A stretch of DNA of 64,000 nucleotides from Mesorhizobium sp. (GTDB lineage: Bacteria > Pseudomonadota > Alphaproteobacteria > Rhizobiales > Rhizobiaceae), in the NCBI GenBank assembly GCA_004020315.1, contig SAQG01000015.1:1-64000 (forward strand), read 5' to 3'. The notes under the pieces were generated by a model, which saw only the letters and a program-made list of their open reading frames with translations, searched no databases and had not been told where the DNA came from. The translations under genes were made by a program, and so were the position numbers. How positions within the stretch are numbered: the stretch's first letter is position 1; every line of letters starts with the position of its first letter. Of the stretch, positions 35,590 through 43,759 are shown piece after piece.

Positions 35590-36672
35590 TCAAGCCGCCA
35601 GCATGTGTGGCGGCGCGGCCGAGCGGCCGTTCGCGTCGAACACCATGATGTGCCGCGGGTCGATGAACACCTCGACAGTCTGGTCCGGCTCGAACACCAG
35701 GATGCCGTGCTCCAGCATGACCCAGCGGACATCGGCGAAGTCGAGATGCACAAAGCTTTCAGAACCGGTGATTTCGGTGACCGACACCTTGGCTCGCACC
35801 GCCACCGCCGACGGGCTCGGCCGGGCAAGAGAGAGATGGTGGGGCTGGAAGCCGATCGTGTAACTCGTATCGGCAATACCGGCGAGTTCAGCCGGCACCG
35901 GGAGGTTCACCCCACCATCAAGAAGGAAGCTCGAGCCGCTCTTCTTCAGCACGATCGTGTTGAGCGGCGGATCGGCGAAAGTCTTGGCCGTAACGAGGTC
36001 GTTCGGCCTGCGGAAGACGTCGATCGTCGGGCCGAACTGAGTGATGCGGCCTTCGGAAAGCGTCGCCGTGTTGCCGCCAAGCAGCAAGGCTTCGTGCGGC
36101 TCCGTGGTGGCGTAGACGAAGATGGTACCGGTTGCCGCGAAGATTTTCGGCAATTCCGCACGCAGCTCCTCGCGCAGCTTATAGTCGAGGTTGGCGAGCG
36201 GCTCGTCGAGCAGCACGAGGCTGGCGTTCTTCACGATGGCGCGCGCCAGCGCAGTGCGCTGCTGCTGACCGCCGGAGAGGCTGAGCGGGGTGCGGTCGAG
36301 ATAGGGCGTCAGCTTGAGAAGGGCTGCGGCATTGCGCACTTCCTTGTCGATCTTTGCCCGCTCGGTGCCAGCCACCCTCAGCGGCGAAGCGATGTTCTCG
36401 TAGACGGTCATCGCCGGATAGTTGATGAACTGCTGGTAAACCATGGCGACGTTGCGCTTTTGCACCGGGATGCCGGTGACATCCTTGCCATCGAACCAGA
36501 CCGAGCCGGATGTCGGCACATCGAGGCCGGCCATCAGCCGCATCAGGCTGGTCTTGCCGGAAAGCGTTGGCCCGAGAAGGACGTTGAGCGAGCCGTGCTG
36601 AAGCGTCAGCGACACGTCGCGTATATGCTCCGCCGCGCCGACCGTCTTCGTCACGTTTCTCAGTTCCAGCAT
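35590..36672 (-). CDS. glpS: Glycerol ABC transporter ATPase GlpS (H-loop His missing)
   Basis: ABC ATPase of 360 residues starting MLELRNVTKTVGAAEHIRDV. Walker A is GPTLSGKTS (34-42), signature LSGGQQQR (132-139) and Walker B LVLLDE (152-157). The H-loop position, normally THDQ, reads VYATTEPHEA with Thr190 in place of His. The C-terminal TOBE-like domain is present. ATG at 36672 starts the domain; extension to 36720 would run into glpD. The gene lies 12 bases upstream of glpT. Confidence 0.92.
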   Translation of the reverse strand: MLELRNVTKTVGAAEHIRDVSLTLQHGSLNVLLGPTLSGKTSLMRLMAGLDVPTSGSVWFDGKDVTGIPVQKRNVAMVYQQFINYPAMTVYENIASPLRVAGTERAKIDKEVRNAAALLKLTPYLDRTPLSLSGGQQQRTALARAIVKNASLVLLDEPLANLDYKLREELRAELPKIFAATGTIFVYATTEPHEALLLGGNTATLSEGRITQFGPTIDVFRRPNDLVTAKTFADPPLNTIVLKKSGSSFLLDGGVNLPVPAELAGIADTSYTIGFQPHHLSLARPSPSAVAVRAKVSVTEITGSESFVHLDFADVRWVMLEHGILVFEPDQTVEVFIDPRHIMVFDANGRSAAPPHMLAA

Positions 36673-36700
36673 GATGCCTCCTCCCAGGCTTTCTGCATGA

Positions 36701-38227
36701 CTATTCGGCAGCCGCGACATGGCGCCGGCTTATCCCGCGCATGAATTCGTCGAGCGCTGCTGCCTGCTCGCGGCTCAGATGCAGGCCGCGCTTGGTCCTG
36801 CGCCACAATACATCTTCGGCCGTCATCGCCCATTCATTTTGAACGAGGTATCGCACCTCGGCCTCGTAGAGATCGGCGCCAAAGTTGCGGCCAAGGTCGG
36901 CATTCGATCTGGCGAGGCCCAGCAGCATCCTGGCGCGCGTTCCGTAAAGCCGGGTCAAGCGGCGCGCCAGACGCGCGTCGAGGAACGGATAGGCCGTTTT
37001 CAGTTTCGCTACTTCGGCGTCGAACCCGCTCGCCGGGAAATCGCCGCCCGGAAGCGGCGCGTTTGCCGTCCACGGCTTGCCGCGCTTGCCGAGAAAACCC
37101 TCGATTTTCTCGAGCATGGATCCCGACAGCCGGCGATAGGTGGTGATCTTGCCACCGAACGTGTTGATGATTGGCGCCGCGCCTTCGCCGCCGTCGGTCT
37201 TCAGCACATAATCGCGGGTCGCTTCCTGCGCCTTCGAGGCGCCGTCGTCATAAAGCGGGCGCACGGCCGAATAGGTCCAGACGATGTCCGAACGCTTGAC
37301 CGGCTGCGCGAAATATTCGCTCGCCGCAGCACAGAGATAATCGACCTCGGCGTCGCTGATCTTCACATCATGCGGGTCGCCAGCATAGTCCTGGTCGGTG
37401 GTGCCGATCAGCGTGAACTCTTCCTCGTAGGGGATGGCAAAGATGATGCGGCCATCCTTGTTCTGGAAGAAATAGGCGCGCGGATCGTCGAATTTCTTGC
37501 CGATGACGATATGGCTGCCCTGTACCAGCCGGACATTGTGCACGTCGTTCAAGCCGACCGTAGCCGACAGCACATGGTCGACCCATGGACCGGCGGCATT
37601 GACCAAAAGCCGCGCCTTGACCTCTTCGGTCTCCCCGGTTTGCGTGTTTTCCAGTCTAACCGTCCAGAGCTCGCCTTCACGGCGTGCGCCGATGACTTTC
37701 GTGCGGGTTCGGATCGTTGCGCCGCGATCGGCGGCGTCGCGGGCGTTCAGGGCCACCAGCCGCGCATCGTTGACCCAGGCGTCGGAATATTCGAAGGCCT
37801 TGCGAAACAACGGCTTCAGCGGCTTGCCGGCTGGGTCCTTCGCCATGTCCAGCGTCTTGGTCGCCGGCAGCAATTTGCGCCCGCCAATATGGTCGTAAAG
37901 GAAAAGGCCGAGCCTGATCAGCCAGGCCGGGCGCAGGCCCTTGGCATAGGGCAGCACGAAGCGCATCGGCCAGATGATGTGCGGCGCGTTCTTCCAGAGA
38001 ATTTCGCGTTCCATCAGCGCTTCGCGCACCAGGCGGAACTCGTAGAACTCAAGATAGCGCAAGCCGCCATGGATCAGTTTGGTCGAGCCGGAGGACGTGC
38101 CGCTGGCCAGATCGTTCATTTCGGCAAGGAAGACCGAGTAGCCGCGCCCAACCGCATCGCGGGCAATGCCGCAACCGTTGATTCCGCCACCGATGACGAA
38201 GATGTCATGGATCGGAGGTGCGCCCAC
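36701..38227 (-). CDS. glpD: Aerobic glycerol-3-phosphate dehydrogenase
   Basis: FAD flavoprotein that oxidises glycerol 3-phosphate to dihydroxyacetone phosphate at the inner membrane and passes electrons to quinone. The 508-residue protein begins with the dinucleotide fold HDIFVIGGGINGCGIARDAV, then GTSSGSTKLIHGGLRYLEF and TFGGKITTYRRLSGSMLEKI, both hallmarks of GlpD. GTG at 38227 has GGGAGGA upstream. The promoter region carries several CGAA/TTCG half-sites likely bound by GlpR. Confidence 0.95.
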   Translation of the reverse strand: MGAPPIHDIFVIGGGINGCGIARDAVGRGYSVFLAEMNDLASGTSSGSTKLIHGGLRYLEFYEFRLVREALMEREILWKNAPHIIWPMRFVLPYAKGLRPAWLIRLGLFLYDHIGGRKLLPATKTLDMAKDPAGKPLKPLFRKAFEYSDAWVNDARLVALNARDAADRGATIRTRTKVIGARREGELWTVRLENTQTGETEEVKARLLVNAAGPWVDHVLSATVGLNDVHNVRLVQGSHIVIGKKFDDPRAYFFQNKDGRIIFAIPYEEEFTLIGTTDQDYAGDPHDVKISDAEVDYLCAAASEYFAQPVKRSDIVWTYSAVRPLYDDGASKAQEATRDYVLKTDGGEGAAPIINTFGGKITTYRRLSGSMLEKIEGFLGKRGKPWTANAPLPGGDFPASGFDAEVAKLKTAYPFLDARLARRLTRLYGTRARMLLGLARSNADLGRNFGADLYEAEVRYLVQNEWAMTAEDVLWRRTKRGLHLSREQAAALDEFMRGISRRHVAAAE

Positions 38228-38265
38228 AATAGTCCTCCCGGATTTCGCATTGCAGCATTTTTAGG

Positions 38266-38322
38266 TTTTTACGAAACCGTAGCGGGATTATTTCGAAATG
38301 GGAACGAATGTCAAACGAAATA
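38266..38322 (-). promoter_or_regulatory. Candidate GlpR operator cluster upstream of glpD
   Basis: TTTTTACGAAA (38266-38276), TTTCGAAAT (38291-38299), AACGAAT (38303-38309) and AAACGAAAT (38313-38321) repeat a CGAA/TTCG core in the 126-base gap before glpD. The same core occurs in front of glpR. E. coli GlpR sites also centre on TTCG..CGAA. Confidence 0.5.
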
Positions 38323-38353
38323 TAAACAGCGGCAGTTGCCGCAACGGCACCCT

Positions 38354-39121
38354 CTAGGAGAGCGACGTTTCGATCAGTTGAACCTCTGCTTCCTGGCAGA
38401 TCTTGCGCACCGACGGGATGTCGCAGCGGTCGGTGATGAAGGTGTTGACCTGCGACAGATGGCCGATGCGGACCGGCGCTGTACGCTCGAACTTGGTCTG
38501 GTCGGAAACGAGGATGACATGCCGGGCATTGGCGATGATCGCCTGCGCCACCTTCACTTCACGAAAATCGAAATCGAGCAGCGCACCGTCATGGTCGATC
38601 GCCGAGGCGCCAATCACCGCGTAGTCGACCTTGAACTGCCTGATGAAATCGACCGCCGCCTCGCCGACCACGCCACCGTCGGAACCACGCACAACGCCGC
38701 CGGCAATAACAACTTCGATGGAAGGATATATGCGCATCCTGTTGGCAACGTTGATATTATTGGTAATCACCATCAAACCAGTATGATCAAGGAGCGCCTT
38801 GCTGACCGACTCAGTCGTGGTGCCGATATTGATGAACAGCGAGGCATTGTCCGGGATCAGCCTGGCTGCTGCGCGGCCGATCGCCTCCTTCTCCTCGGCA
38901 GCGATCTTGCGTCTCGCCTCATATTCCATGTTCTCGATGCCGGACGGGAACAGCGCACCGCCATGAACGCGCGACAGCAGCCGCTGGTCGCACAGGTCGT
39001 TGAGATCCTTGCGGATGGTCTGCGGCGTCACGTTGAAATGCGTCGCCAGATCGTCGACCAGCACGCGGCCATTGTCCTTGGCCATCTGGATGATTTCGGA
39101 ATGACGCGGCGACAGATACAT
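38354..39121 (-). CDS. glpR: DeoR family glycerol regulon repressor GlpR
   Basis: DeoR-type regulator of 255 residues. The N-terminal winged helix is MYLSPRHSEIIQMAKDNGRV onward with recognition segment VTPQTIRKDLNDLCDQ. The C-terminal sugar-phosphate sensing domain has FINIGTTTESVSKAL and KVDYAVIGASAIDHDGALLD. It presumably represses the glp operon until glycerol 3-phosphate binds. The ATG at 39121 begins the DNA-binding domain; the longer frame to 39247 runs through the operator-like inverted repeat. Confidence 0.92.
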   Translation of the reverse strand: MYLSPRHSEIIQMAKDNGRVLVDDLATHFNVTPQTIRKDLNDLCDQRLLSRVHGGALFPSGIENMEYEARRKIAAEEKEAIGRAAARLIPDNASLFINIGTTTESVSKALLDHTGLMVITNNINVANRMRIYPSIEVVIAGGVVRGSDGGVVGEAAVDFIRQFKVDYAVIGASAIDHDGALLDFDFREVKVAQAIIANARHVILVSDQTKFERTAPVRIGHLSQVNTFITDRCDIPSVRKICQEAEVQLIETSLS

Positions 39122-39137
39122 TGGGGGAAGCTCCCGT

Positions 39138-39170
39138 TTTCGTTTTTCTTGTCTATAGCGGAAAACGAAA
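39138..39170 (-). promoter_or_regulatory. Inverted repeat upstream of glpR, probable autoregulatory operator
   Basis: TTTCGTTTT (39138-39146) and AAAACGAAA (39162-39170) are a perfect 9-base inverted repeat, with centres 24 bases apart. The site lies just 5' of glpR and shares its core with the glpD upstream half-sites. Confidence 0.6.
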
Positions 39171-39253
39171 GTAATGAAAAGGCATAAGCCGGCTAACGAA
39201 ATTCCATGCGTCCAAAAGACAAACCTCGACGCAACCTTGCCGACCAATTCAAC

Positions 39254-40666
39254 TCAACCCAGACCGCGGGCGACTTCGGTGATGACCTCGAAGGCGGTGT
39301 CGACATCCTCCGCCGTCGTCTCGAACTGGCCGACCTGAAAGCGGATCGCGACCTGTCCGTCCACCCGTGTCGGTGTCAGGTAGATGCGGCCATCGTCATT
39401 GATCGTATTGACCAGCCGCAGATTGTGTTCGTCCGAATCGATGCCGGTCGCCGTCAGATGCCGGAACGAGAACAGCGACAGCATCGGCTCCGTGACGATC
39501 TCGAAATCCGGTTCCCTGGCCAGCCGCTCGGCCAGGCCTTCGCTCCAGGCGACATGGTTGCGAATCATGGTCCGGAGATTTTCCAGCCCGTGGGCGCGCA
39601 GCAGGAACCAGAGTTTCAGTGCGCGAAAGCGCCGCCCGAGCGGCACCGACCATTCGGAATAGTTGATGATGCCGTCGCGGCCAGGCGTCTTCAGGTAATC
39701 CGGCTTGATGGCGAGCGTCCGCACCAGGTCTTCCGGCCGGCGGATGAACTGCATCGAGCAGTCGAACTGCGCGCCCAGCCATTTGTGTGGGTTGAAGACG
39801 ATGGAATCCGCCTGCTCCACGCCCGCCCAGAAATGCCGGTATTCCGGACATATCATCGCCGATCCGGCCCAGGCGGCATCGACATGCAGATAGAGCCCGT
39901 GCCGTTTCGCTACAGCGGCGACTTCGGCGATGTCATCAGTGCCGCCGGTGCTGGTGCCGCCGACACAAGCGATGATGCCGGCCGGCAGCATGCCCGCTTC
40001 CCGATCGGCGACGATCGCCGCTTCGAGGGCTGCGACATCCATGGCGCGAAGACGGCCGGCAACCGGAATGCGCACGAGATTCTCCTCGCCGATGCCCGAC
40101 ACCCAGATCGCCCGATCGATGGAGGTATGGACCTGGTCGGAAGAATAGACGCGCAATATCGGCTGACCTTGCAGGCCCTTCTTGTTGCCCTGCCAGTCGA
40201 GCGCGCGCTCGCGCATGGTCAGCACGGCGGCGAGCGTCGCCGACGACGCCGAATCCTGTATGACGCCGGAAAAGCCTACCGGCAGGCCAAGCGCCTGACG
40301 CATCCAGTCGACGACACGCGTCTCGAGTTCGGTCGCTGCCGGCGAAGTCTGCCAGAGCATGCATTGCGCGGCCATCACCGAGACCAGATACTCGGCTACC
40401 ACCGAGACCGGTGCGGCATTGGCCGGGAAATAGGCGAAGAAGCGCGGATGCTGCCAATGCGTCATGCCCGGCAGGATCTTTTGCTCGAAATCCGCGAAGA
40501 TTGCCTGCATCGTTCCGCTATTTTCCGGCGGCGAGACATCGATGCTTCTAGAGATTTCGCCCGGCTCGACAAGCGGTCGCACCGGTCTTTCGCGAAGCGT
40601 GCTTCTGTAGGCGGCACCCCATTCGGCCGCATGCAGCGACCATTCCCGGAATTCGTTGCTGTTCAT
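39254..40666 (-). CDS. PLP-dependent aromatic-L-amino-acid decarboxylase family protein
   Basis: Group II decarboxylase of 470 residues, predicted to decarboxylate an aromatic amino acid such as tryptophan, phenylalanine or DOPA; the exact substrate is unclear. FFAYFPANAAPVSVVAEYLV and TELETRVVDWMRQALGLP form the N-terminal signature. HVDAAWAGSAMICPEYRHFW contains the PLP-contact Asp, and NPHKWLG holds the Schiff-base lysine. The ATG at 40666 is the first in a good context. It is unrelated in function to its glp and Anbu neighbours. Confidence 0.88.
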   Translation of the reverse strand: MNSNEFREWSLHAAEWGAAYRSTLRERPVRPLVEPGEISRSIDVSPPENSGTMQAIFADFEQKILPGMTHWQHPRFFAYFPANAAPVSVVAEYLVSVMAAQCMLWQTSPAATELETRVVDWMRQALGLPVGFSGVIQDSASSATLAAVLTMRERALDWQGNKKGLQGQPILRVYSSDQVHTSIDRAIWVSGIGEENLVRIPVAGRLRAMDVAALEAAIVADREAGMLPAGIIACVGGTSTGGTDDIAEVAAVAKRHGLYLHVDAAWAGSAMICPEYRHFWAGVEQADSIVFNPHKWLGAQFDCSMQFIRRPEDLVRTLAIKPDYLKTPGRDGIINYSEWSVPLGRRFRALKLWFLLRAHGLENLRTMIRNHVAWSEGLAERLAREPDFEIVTEPMLSLFSFRHLTATGIDSDEHNLRLVNTINDDGRIYLTPTRVDGQVAIRFQVGQFETTAEDVDTAFEVITEVARGLG

Positions 40667-40720
40667 CTTACTCTCCGTCGCATCGAGCCCGTGATCAAAG
40701 AGCACGAAAAACGGAGGCTT

Positions 40721-41452
40721 TCATTCGGGAAAATCAGGCAGGCTCGCAAAGGCGGTCTTCAGCGCGTTCGACCAGCCGTCTGAGATGGTGCGGTAGTATT
40801 GATCGTCCTGGGCTATCCGCTTCTTCAGGCTGACCTTGTAGGCGTCCTTTTCGTAGAACAGCAGGTCGAGCGGCAGACCGACCGACAGGTTCGATTTCAG
40901 TGTCGAGTCGAACGACACCAGCAGCAATTTCACCGTCTCGGCGAAGCTCATCGTCTTTTCGTAGGCACGGATGATGATCGGCTTGCCGTATTTGGTCTCG
41001 CCGATCTGGAAAAACGGCGTGTCGTCGGTCGACTCGATGAAATTGCCTTCCGGATAGATCATGAACAGCCGCGGCGCGCTGCCCTTGATCTGGCCGCCGA
41101 GGATGAAGGAGGCGTTGAAATAGGAATCCGCCTTGTCGCCGGACGGCGACGAATTGACGATGACTTCCTTGACGGTGTCGCCGACCACCCGCACCGTCTG
41201 GTACATGGAGGGAGTTTCGAGCAGTGTCGGGTGGCGATCGCCAATTGCCTTGGTGCGCTCGTCGAGCAAACTGACGACGGCTTGCGTCGTCGCCAGATTG
41301 CCGGCCGACATCAGCACGATGACGCGCTCGCCCGGCTCCTCCCAGACATGCATCTTCTTGAAGGTCGAGATCGAATCCATGCCGGCATTGGTACGCGTGT
41401 CCGACATGAACACGAGCCCGCGATCGATCTTCAGGCCGACGCAATAGGTCAT
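40721..41452 (-). CDS. Anbu-type proteasome-like peptidase
   Basis: Ntn-hydrolase of 243 residues belonging to the Anbu (ancestral beta subunit) group of proteasome homologues. After Met removal the N-terminal residue is Thr (MTYCVGLKIDRGLVFMSDTR). D18 and a Lys at 32/33 match the proteasome Thr1/Asp17/Lys33 catalytic set. Anbu proteins assemble into helical or lock-washer particles; their substrates are not established. It is the last of four same-strand genes (ATP-grasp, alpha-E, transglutaminase, Anbu), the conserved Anbu locus. Confidence 0.93.
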   Translation of the reverse strand: MTYCVGLKIDRGLVFMSDTRTNAGMDSISTFKKMHVWEEPGERVIVLMSAGNLATTQAVVSLLDERTKAIGDRHPTLLETPSMYQTVRVVGDTVKEVIVNSSPSGDKADSYFNASFILGGQIKGSAPRLFMIYPEGNFIESTDDTPFFQIGETKYGKPIIIRAYEKTMSFAETVKLLLVSFDSTLKSNLSVGLPLDLLFYEKDAYKVSLKKRIAQDDQYYRTISDGWSNALKTAFASLPDFPE

Positions 41453-41484
41453 CGAATCTCTTTGGCAGCAAATCTTGCCGGGGA

Positions 41485-42279
41485 TTACTGCTCCACGGTG
41501 ACGGTGACCGCAAGCTGTTCTTCCGCTTGTCCCAGCCGAATTCCCGACACCGGTGTTGCGTCGCGGTAATCGCGGCCCGTCGCCACCTTTACATAGCGTT
41601 CGTCGGGCGAAATGCCGTTGGCGACGTCGAACGCGACCCAGCCGAGGCCTGCAACATGTGCCTCGGCCCAGGCATGGCTTGCCGCCTGCTCGACCGCCGC
41701 ATCCATCATCAGGTAGCCGCTGACATAGCGCGACGGAAACCCCATGGCGCGCGCGGCGGCGGCAAAGATGTGGCTGTGGTCCTGGCAGACGCCGGTCTTG
41801 AGCGCCAGCGCGTCCTCGGCCGGGGTCGCCGCGTTAGTGGTGCCCGGCGTATACGCGACGCGCTCGCCGATCACGGCCATCAGCCGGTGCAATCTTTCGA
41901 TATCGGTCCCCTCGCCGACCGATGCCGCGAGTTCGCGAATGCCGCTACCGATGGTCGTCAACGGCGTCTCGTCGCAAAACAGCCAGAGCGGCGCGAAACC
42001 CTGATGTGGCCCGGAGACGCCTGATGTGTCGCGTGTCACCACCTCGCCTGATGCCTCGACGGTGATGAAATCGCGCTCGCCTTCGACGCTCAACAGCCGC
42101 GTGTCATTGCCGTAATGGTCGGTGAAACGCACTTCCTCGCGCGCCCCTTCGATCTTCAGCGCCCAGGATAAAACGGTCTGTGTCGATCCGCTGACCGGAA
42201 GCAGCCGCAGCCGCTGCAACAGATAGTGCACCGGCGCATCGTAGCGGTATTCGGTCCGGTGAGTGATCTTCAGCCGCAT
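41485..42279 (-). CDS. Transglutaminase-like cysteine protease of the Anbu locus
   Basis: The 264-residue protein has an N-terminal beta-rich domain (MRLKITHRTEYRYDAPVHYL) and a transglutaminase-core domain. The triad is C165 in TGVCQDHSH, H202 in SHAWAEAH and D218 in VAFDVANG. Bacterial proteins of this type are proteases or amide-bond enzymes rather than cross-linkers. ATG at 42279 begins the family domain; extension to 42417 would run through a palindromic repeat. It lies 32 bases upstream of the Anbu gene. Confidence 0.9.
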   Translation of the reverse strand: MRLKITHRTEYRYDAPVHYLLQRLRLLPVSGSTQTVLSWALKIEGAREEVRFTDHYGNDTRLLSVEGERDFITVEASGEVVTRDTSGVSGPHQGFAPLWLFCDETPLTTIGSGIRELAASVGEGTDIERLHRLMAVIGERVAYTPGTTNAATPAEDALALKTGVCQDHSHIFAAAARAMGFPSRYVSGYLMMDAAVEQAASHAWAEAHVAGLGWVAFDVANGISPDERYVKVATGRDYRDATPVSGIRLGQAEEQLAVTVTVEQ

Positions 42280-42293
42280 TGCTCTCGTCCCCT

Positions 42294-42342
42294 GAGCATG
42301 ATCTTTTCCGGAAACCGGCTTCCACTTTCCGGGATCATGCTC
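42294..42342. repeat. Palindromic repeat, GAGCATGATC type
   Basis: GAGCATGATC (42294-42303) and GATCATGCTC (42333-42342) are perfect 10-base inverted arms. They enclose an inner region with TTTTCCGGAAACCGG and TTTCCGG. The right arm overlaps the stop codon of the alpha-E gene. This is a typical rhizobial intergenic palindrome and could stabilise mRNA ends. Confidence 0.88.
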
Positions 42343-43282
42343 AATAAAACCTGTAGTCCTGCGCGATCTCGTTGCCGAGCCTGGTGTTGTCGCGAATGAA
42401 ATTGGCCAGGAATTCATGCAGGCCGGCGTCGAATATGTCCTTGATCGAGCCGGCCGTCAGCATGGCCTGGGTCCTGCCGGCTGTCGCGTGACAGGCATGG
42501 CGTTCGCCATAATCGTCCCCCAGGAATTTCAGGTGCTCCGTCAGGAAACGGTAGCAGAAGGTCAGCGAACGCGGCATGCGGACATTGAGGATCAGATAGT
42601 CGGCGATGTTGCTCGGCTTGTAGTCGGCGTCGTAAACCCAGCGGTAGGAACGGTGCGCCGACACCGAGCGAAGGATCGATTCCCACTGGTAATTGTCAAG
42701 CGTCGAGCCGACCCACGAAATCGACGGCAACAGCACGTAGTATTTCACGTCCAGGATACGTGCCGTGTTGTCGGCGCGTTCGACATAGGTGCCGAGCTGG
42801 GAGAAATCGAAGATCTCGTTGCGCAGCATGGTGCCGTAGAACGCGCCGCGGATCAGCGCCGTTTCGCGCTTGATCGCGTCAAGCACGTTGGGCAGGTCGC
42901 GTTCGTCGATCGGCTTGGCCAGCATGCGCTTCAGCGACATCCAGGCCTCGTTGATGCTTTCCCAGGTTTCGCGCGTCAGCGCGGTGCGCACCATGCGAGC
43001 GTTGTTGCGGGCGGTTTCGATCGAGGCCATCGTGCTCGATGGGTTTGACGTGTCGCGCAGGACGAAATCGGCGACATTGGCGGCGGTATAGTCGGAGTAT
43101 TTCTGCGTGAAGGCAGCATCCGAACCAGCGCTGAGCAGCACCGAATTCCACTCTTCGGAGGCGTTCTGGGTGCGGGTCAGCGCCATGCGCAGGCCGGCAT
43201 CGACCAGCCGCGCCATGTTTTCCGCCCGCTCGATGTAGCGGTTCATCCAGTAGAGCCCGTTGGCGGTGCGGCCGAGAAGCAT
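42341..43282 (-). CDS. Alpha-E domain-containing protein of the Anbu locus
   Basis: Helical protein of 313 residues starting MLLGRTANGLYWMNRYIERA, with the repeated RAENMARLVDAGLRMAL and ERADNTARILDVKYY blocks that define the alpha-E domain. The activity is unknown. The family is found almost only beside circularly permuted ATP-grasp and transglutaminase genes, suggesting one pathway of peptide ligation and cleavage. No signal peptide or membrane helix is seen. It ends inside a palindromic repeat and starts 22 bases from the heptad array at 43305. Confidence 0.92.
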   Translation of the reverse strand: MLLGRTANGLYWMNRYIERAENMARLVDAGLRMALTRTQNASEEWNSVLLSAGSDAAFTQKYSDYTAANVADFVLRDTSNPSSTMASIETARNNARMVRTALTRETWESINEAWMSLKRMLAKPIDERDLPNVLDAIKRETALIRGAFYGTMLRNEIFDFSQLGTYVERADNTARILDVKYYVLLPSISWVGSTLDNYQWESILRSVSAHRSYRWVYDADYKPSNIADYLILNVRMPRSLTFCYRFLTEHLKFLGDDYGERHACHATAGRTQAMLTAGSIKDIFDAGLHEFLANFIRDNTRLGNEIAQDYRFY

Positions 43283-43304
43283 GTCAACTTGCCTCGATAC
43301 TGAG

Positions 43305-43336
43305 CGAGTAGCGAATAGGGAATAGCGAATAGGGGA
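43305..43336. repeat. Left heptad array flanking the S23 gene
   Basis: The 32 bases consist of four heptad-like units (GCGAGTA, GCGAATA, GGGAATA, GCGAATA) followed by GGGG. A related array in inverted orientation lies at 43728-43758, so the two behave as imperfect terminal inverted repeats around the S23 gene. Confidence 0.85.
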
Positions 43337-43345
43337 AAATCGACT

Positions 43346-43711
43346 TCATAACTTCTGTTGCAGACTCCTGATCATTGAACGCAGCATTTTCCCGATCTCA
43401 TCGGCCTGACCAAGTAAACGCACCACGTCCACCTCAATCATCAAGCCCACTCTCCCAGACAAGATCAGATGTGTCTCCAGCTCCTTGAGGGAACCCTGCG
43501 CTATGCGAAGGGACTGAATGAAGGATCCAGTATTTTCTCGCCCATGCCCTTCGGCGATGTTTGCCGCAACGGATACGGACGATCGCCGTATCTGGGAGGT
43601 CATTCCGTAGACTTCGCTGTTTGGGAACGCTTTCGTGCCCGAATAGCAATCCACCGCCAACTCAACTGACGCCTTCCAAACAATCAGGTCCTTGTAGGAG
43701 TTAATGGTCGT
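43346..43711 (-). CDS. S23/IVS-type four-helix-bundle protein with ACG in place of the start codon
   Basis: Homologue of the 23S rRNA intervening-sequence (S23) four-helix-bundle family. Read from ACG at 43711 the product is 121 residues, begins TTINSYKDLIVWKASVELAV and continues RRSSVSVAANIAEGHGREN, both family signatures. GAGGAGGGCGGG stands directly before the ACG, just where a ribosome site would precede ATG. An in-frame TAG lies further upstream, and no ATG, GTG or TTG occurs before the GTG at 43660, which would remove the first helix. It is either a start-codon mutant or uses ACG. It is inserted in the Anbu locus between inverted heptad arrays. Confidence 0.6.
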   Translation of the reverse strand, partial: TTINSYKDLIVWKASVELAVDCYSGTKAFPNSEVYGMTSQIRRSSVSVAANIAEGHGRENTGSFIQSLRIAQGSLKELETHLILSGRVGLMIEVDVVRLLGQADEIGKMLRSMIRSLQQKL

Positions 43712-43727
43712 CCCGCCCTCCTCATTT

Positions 43728-43758
43728 CTCTACTCACTATTCGCAATTCGCCATTCGC
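43728..43758. repeat. Right heptad array flanking the S23 gene
   Basis: The plus strand reads CTCTACTCACTATTCGCAAT then TCGCCATTCGC, i.e. heptads of the form TATTCGC. This is the inverse of the left array, and it ends one base before the last codons of the ATP-grasp gene. Confidence 0.85.
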
Positions 43759-43759
43759 T

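Noticed and set aside
36719..39187. Plus-strand frame of 822 codons opposite glpD and glpR
   Set aside because: It is an antisense shadow in GC-rich DNA. Composition is atypical and both genes on the minus strand have full family motifs.
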